In this document: positions 60,339-64,000 of the stretch, in pieces
Layout: each line of letters begins with the position of its first letter
How positions within the stretch are numbered: position 1 is the stretch's first letter
Assembly: GCA_004123355.1 (NCBI GenBank)
Contig: SCHM01000003.1
Span: forward strand, 7,335,058-7,399,057
From: Amphirosellinia nigrospora
Taxonomy: Eukaryota > Ascomycota > Sordariomycetes > Xylariales > Xylariaceae
Length of the DNA stretch: 64,000 nucleotides
Direction: 5' to 3'
Translations under genes and position numbers: made by a program
Notes under the pieces: model-generated
Told to the model about the DNA's origin: nothing
What the model saw: the letters and a program-made list of their open reading frames with translations, nothing else
Databases searched by the model: none

Positions 60339-62458
60339 TTACTGTGACTGGCTTCTTTTCCTCCCCGGTCGCCTAGAGGTAGACACATACAGATCGCGAC
60401 CCGTAAGTCCAATATCATCCATAGTCCCACTCTTGGTATTTTGAGTTCGGTTAACTGTATACGAAGAGAATATACTTAACAAGTGAGACCTGACTCGCTT
60501 GGTGTTAATACGTGACGGCTGGTAAGCTCCGGATTCAATTAACCCCTTTAAGAAATCATCATTCTCAGGCTTGAGGCCATCATGTTGCCTTGGGATATCC
60601 GAAAGGTCTAGATCGGTATCTGGAATTAAGATGTCGTCCTCCTCGGGACTATCCTCGCCGATAATCTTTTCGGTCCTGACCAAATTTTTCGCATCTTCCC
60701 TCGTGATGGTGTCGGACTCCGACGCGATATCGGAGAGCCTTGCTACGCCGCTGTGTTTGAAGACCCACTGCTATCATCAATTTCAAAGGAATTACTATTG
60801 ATATCGTCGTCCAAGCCCGGGCTACAATTTTGAATATCGGCGAAGCGCAATGTTAAAAACAGTAGTGTTTGTAAATGTGCCGCAATGTGTCGGGCCACAG
60901 CCGTTGAGTGGTCTTCGTTCGCCGTGATTTATCCCGGGTGTTATCAGAATTGTCTGAGTCAGAAGATGTGCCCGAAAGGCTTGAGGAGTGAGGATCTGGA
61001 TTCGTCATCTCTGGAGCCTTTCGGGCAGCTTTGAAGCTTTGCTTGACATCTCCTTTCCGCCTCTTATGGAACACTTCCCCACCCCGGATTTCTTGCTCTT
61101 CAACCACGAAACAGCACAAAAGACATTCATTCCCAGCCCTTGGTTGGTCTAACTTGCTTTGCCGCGAAATTATTTCCAACTGGTCGTTAGTGAAATCATC
61201 ATCATGAAATCTTTCCATGTGAGAGTATAACGCATGTGGATTATCATAAAGCTCTGCATTTACTTCGCAGACCGTACATATCCAACTGGGAGTTAAATAA
61301 AACCGCTCGTGCCATCGTCGATTATGAGATCTCATGTGCTTAAGCCAACCATCAAAAGTTGGATAGGCCCGGTGGATATCAGGGCACTCTTCGGCAAGAC
61401 AAATGTAGGGCTCCAAGTCGTGATCTACATGTCGGCTGGGAGTGTATCAGCAAAACTAATCTTTCGGTTCATGTACGATCGGATGAATATTTCATACCGC
61501 CATTCGTTTTCTGAAACTGTCCTGCTGAGAATTTCAGTACACCATGGGCAAGTGCGTATACTGATATTGTCATCTACGCCAGGTAGTCGTGGGTAATTAG
61601 CCTGGTTTATTTGGATAGATGACGTCTTGTGGCGTCTTGTAGAGGCTCGTCTGGTTGTTGGCGGCGGTTCCTAATCTCTTGTATATTGACGGTTGATAAG
61701 TCGGATTGTGAGGCTGGTGTATATGCCGTTGTGATCTTTGGTACGGTGAGATTGTCGATTATCCTCAATGGATGCATTGGTTCAGTTCGTGCTTCCATTT
61801 TGAAACTGGTTGTTTCTGGGATTGATGGAAGCGGGTCTCGACGAGTTCGGAGCTTTTCCCGACGAGATGTGATAAACAACATCTTTGCGTACCGTTGTGC
61901 CATCGACTTTCCAAGGTATTCTTTAAGGGACTGATGGGCCTCAGGATACAACATTTGCACAGAAAATGTACACAAATATTCGAATGGCTCGAGGTTAACA
62001 TCTGCGGCAAATTTCTGCAGCCTTGTGTCAAGTTTGCCATGGCTCGATCGGCGAATTGTGACGCCTAATCTACTAAGCCTAGTGAGTGTATCGTCTATTA
62101 TCTGAGCTACTGCCTGCACTCCGTTTATCTCGTATTGCGCTTCGAGGTCCGCTGGCATGATGTTTTCCCTGTCTTGGATTTCAGCTTCAGCTATGCACCG
62201 TTGTAGGTTGCGGCGGAGGATATCTAATAATCTAGCAACAAGGTCTTGAAGCTCTGGGATATTTCGGAGCCTCGTATCTAGGCATTGGCTCTTCCGAGCA
62301 AAGACGCCTAGGTTTGCGGCCCATATAGCAAATCGTTGCTGAAACTCGGCACATATCTCTGCCTTAATAGTCCCCCGGTCGCCTTGCAACTTGTCGAAGA
62401 AGTTTTCGCACTCGCAGGCTAACCTGTAGAGAGAATCTTCGTCATCAATGTTTGACAT
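60339..62458 (-). CDS. Fungal C2H2 zinc-finger-like protein
   Basis: The N-terminal frame (62,458-61,607, 283 codons) has a helical region FAIWAANLGVFARKSQCLDTRLRN.., as in a large fungal family of unknown function that couples it to C-terminal zinc fingers. After a frame break at about 61,631 come CPWCTEIL, an intron (61,497-61,436, GTATGA..CCCAG) joining NEW to RRHVDHDLEPYIC, then CLAEECPD..FDGWLKHMRSH, WICTVCEVNA..LYSHMERFH and CLLC. Another break (about 60,897) leads to RHIAAHLQTLLFLTLR, the family's closing helix, and an acidic tail to the stop at 60,339. Breaks at 61,631, 60,897 and 60,748 each need one more G/C. Likely nuclear or nucleic-acid binding; function unknown. It is transcribed divergently from the DUF7580 gene. 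Confidence 0.7.
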
Positions 62459-62778
62459 CGTGCTTCGGGTTATTTCATAGATGGCATAAGAACCAAAACT
62501 CAGGTCGCGCGTAGGGGTGATTTATAAGGTCTTATGAAGAGGAATGTCAGGCGACGCGCGGGGTAAGGCAGAGTTGCTTATGATTGGAGCTTATAACTCC
62601 AGCTTGGATTGGCTGGTTTAACGAGGGGGCACTATGACATTGCCAACTAGAACTTCGTAAGCTGAATGGGTTGTGGGCCTGCGCTTTAGGGACTATTTCT
62701 CTTATTTCTGCGTCAGTTAACTTGTCATCGCATAATTTTAGGCCTCATTTCTATCTTCATGTGCTGCAGAGGAGCAGG
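62459..62778. promoter_or_regulatory. Shared divergent promoter region
   Basis: 320 bp between the starts of the C2H2 gene (-) and the DUF7580 gene (+). The real start of the DUF7580 gene may lie within it. No specific operator is recognised. Confidence 0.4.
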
Positions 62779-64000
62779 ATGCCCTACCTGATTCAGTCTA
62801 TCGAATGGCGGTTGCTCCAGGAGCTCGGGCGCCTGGTACGGCCAAAATTGGCTCGGTACCATATCCAATGGGACCTAACCCATGATAATATAGGGGCATC
62901 ATCTCAAGCTGAGCATTTTGAAGTCGAGCTTCGGCAAGCCTTGTTCACCGAGGAACTTTCTACGGATCTGGATCAAAAAAACTACGATCAATGCCAAACC
63001 AAGTTAATGGCGCTATGTTCGTTGATGGATGGCCTCGTCAGGGCCCAGAGTGTCTACCTCGGCCCACCGGCCGCGCCCTATCCCCGTTTGAGCGCGTTTA
63101 TAAATTCTTAGGATCAGTATCCGAACCTCTTGACCTTATACATGGCCCCAACGAGACGCTTTTCAAGCTTCCTGGAAGCCCTCATGAGCTGAAAGAATGC
63201 TTACGAATTGTTTCCGAGTGTAACTTTGCCCTCGGTCAACTACTCAAACCCACTATACCGGTGGTGACAACGAGGCCGCCCGGAAGCGCAAAGGGGAAAG
63301 AGGCGTGGAAAAAAGCGAGACTTCGAAAACATACCACATTTATACTCAGTGCCTTATTTAAACACTTCAGGTGCGGCAAATCACATGAAGTATTGTTGAA
63401 ACTCACTAAGGATCTCGATGAGGATGCTGCATTGCCAAGTCTCCAGTTTTTTCTTTCATTATGTACAGAAATTGAATCGTGGCAAGAGGCATGGTGTGAA
63501 TCTGTTGCGCTGTAAGTTATTCATTTTTCGTCTCTGTTGCACGGATCTTTCCCTAATCTAATTTAAGGAATATGACTTCTGTTTCATTCATTCCCGACAT
63601 ATGTGAAGGTCTCAGACAGCAGGCCGGTCAGGGAAAGGCCTTGATACTCCTTCCTAAAGAGTATGCACTGTTTGGTGCCTGGGAATATTCCGCCTCCTCT
63701 GAAATTGATTTCTCCACCAAGGAATCTCTCCATCAACTAATTGTCGATGGGCTCTTCAAGCCTCATGACCTCAAAACTTTACTTAATGGGGCGTCTCCGC
63801 GCAAATTTAGCACTAAGGACAAGCGGAAACTTGCTGTCAAACTCGGGTTTTGCCTGATGGACTTCTTTGATGCCAACATTGCCACGAAACGTATTTATCT
63901 TTCAGGCTGCTCGGAATATAGTTCCCGGAGAGAATTTACATATCTGGGCTTCAACTCAAAGATTCCAGCAATACCCGATTCATATAACTTCGGGATGGGA
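62779..64000 (+). CDS. DUF7580-family protein, 3' end outside the window
   Basis: Exon 1 is from about 62,779 to 63,511, the intron 63,512-63,567 (GTAAGT, branch CTAATC, acceptor TTTAAG), then exon 2 to the end of the window without a stop. Exon 2 has ICEGLRQQAGQGKALILL, SLHQLIVDGLFKP, FSTKDKRKLAVKLGFCLMDFFDA, IYLSGCS and YLGFNSKIPAIP, the ordered blocks of the DUF7580 domain found in many filamentous fungi. These often occur in proteins that resemble HeLo/prion-inhibition and kinase-like incompatibility factors. One frame break at 63,082-63,085 (CCCC) is cured by one more C. The first 80 residues do not match the usual N-terminus, so the start codon is uncertain and an upstream exon is possible. 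Biochemical activity is unknown. Confidence 0.7.

Noticed and set aside
1-64000. CRISPR arrays, bacterial operons, riboswitches, rRNA genes
   Set aside because: None seen. The regular repeats present are minisatellites inside transposons, and the sequence is fungal nuclear DNA with spliceosomal introns.

Overview
The window comes from a filamentous ascomycete (Pezizomycotina; a plant-associated Sordariomycete such as a Colletotrichum-like fungus would fit, but this is a guess). The reasons are short GT-AG introns with CTAAC/CTGAC-like branch sites, fungus-restricted families (HET domain, Hce2/Ecp2 effector, DUF7580, fungal C2H2 proteins, Spo7), and an isochore with the C-to-T/G-to-A decay typical of repeat-induced point mutation (RIP).

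Bases 1 to about 38,400 are an extremely A+T-rich graveyard of transposable elements. Although no open frames survive, catalytic motifs can still be read through the RIP changes. The nest can be partly taken apart: (a) a plus-strand Ty3/Gypsy remnant with an integrase motif near 2.97 kb; (b) a minus-strand Ty3/Gypsy element, about 4.85-18.03 kb, with RT, RNase H and integrase motifs and a probable LTR pair; (c) inside it, a GC-rich, lightly mutated composite of a miniature LTR retroelement (LTR-internal-LTR-internal-LTR, 12,431-16,517) bounded by ATATA on both sides; (d) five copies of a 1.5-1.9 kb Helitron/Helentron-like non-autonomous element, one of them inserted in the miniature element, where the sister unit preserves the empty site; (e) a plus-strand Copia-like remnant cut by another Helitron-like copy; (f) two further direct-repeat pairs, one LTR-like (18.6/36.5 kb) and one palindromic (20.2/30.9 kb).

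From about 38.4 kb to the end the base composition is normal and the gene order is: secreted CBM-like protein (+), HET-domain protein (+), small secreted cysteine-containing protein (+), Cld1/CGI-58-type mitochondrial alpha/beta hydrolase (-), Spo7 (+), dual-specificity-phosphatase-like protein (+), Hce2 effector (-), an unknown two-exon protein (-), and a divergent pair of a C2H2 protein (-) and a DUF7580 protein (+, running off the end). Housekeeping lipid genes (Spo7 regulates the lipin phosphatase Nem1; Cld1 remodels cardiolipin) lie between effector-like and incompatibility-type genes. The accessory genes are closer to the isochore and in gene-poor stretches.

A strong secondary signal is that most conserved genes are broken by single-base frameshifts. 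Nearly every break is explained by one missing G or C in a short G/C run. This looks like uncorrected homopolymer error in the assembly rather than biological pseudogenization, so the genes are annotated as CDS spanning the breaks.
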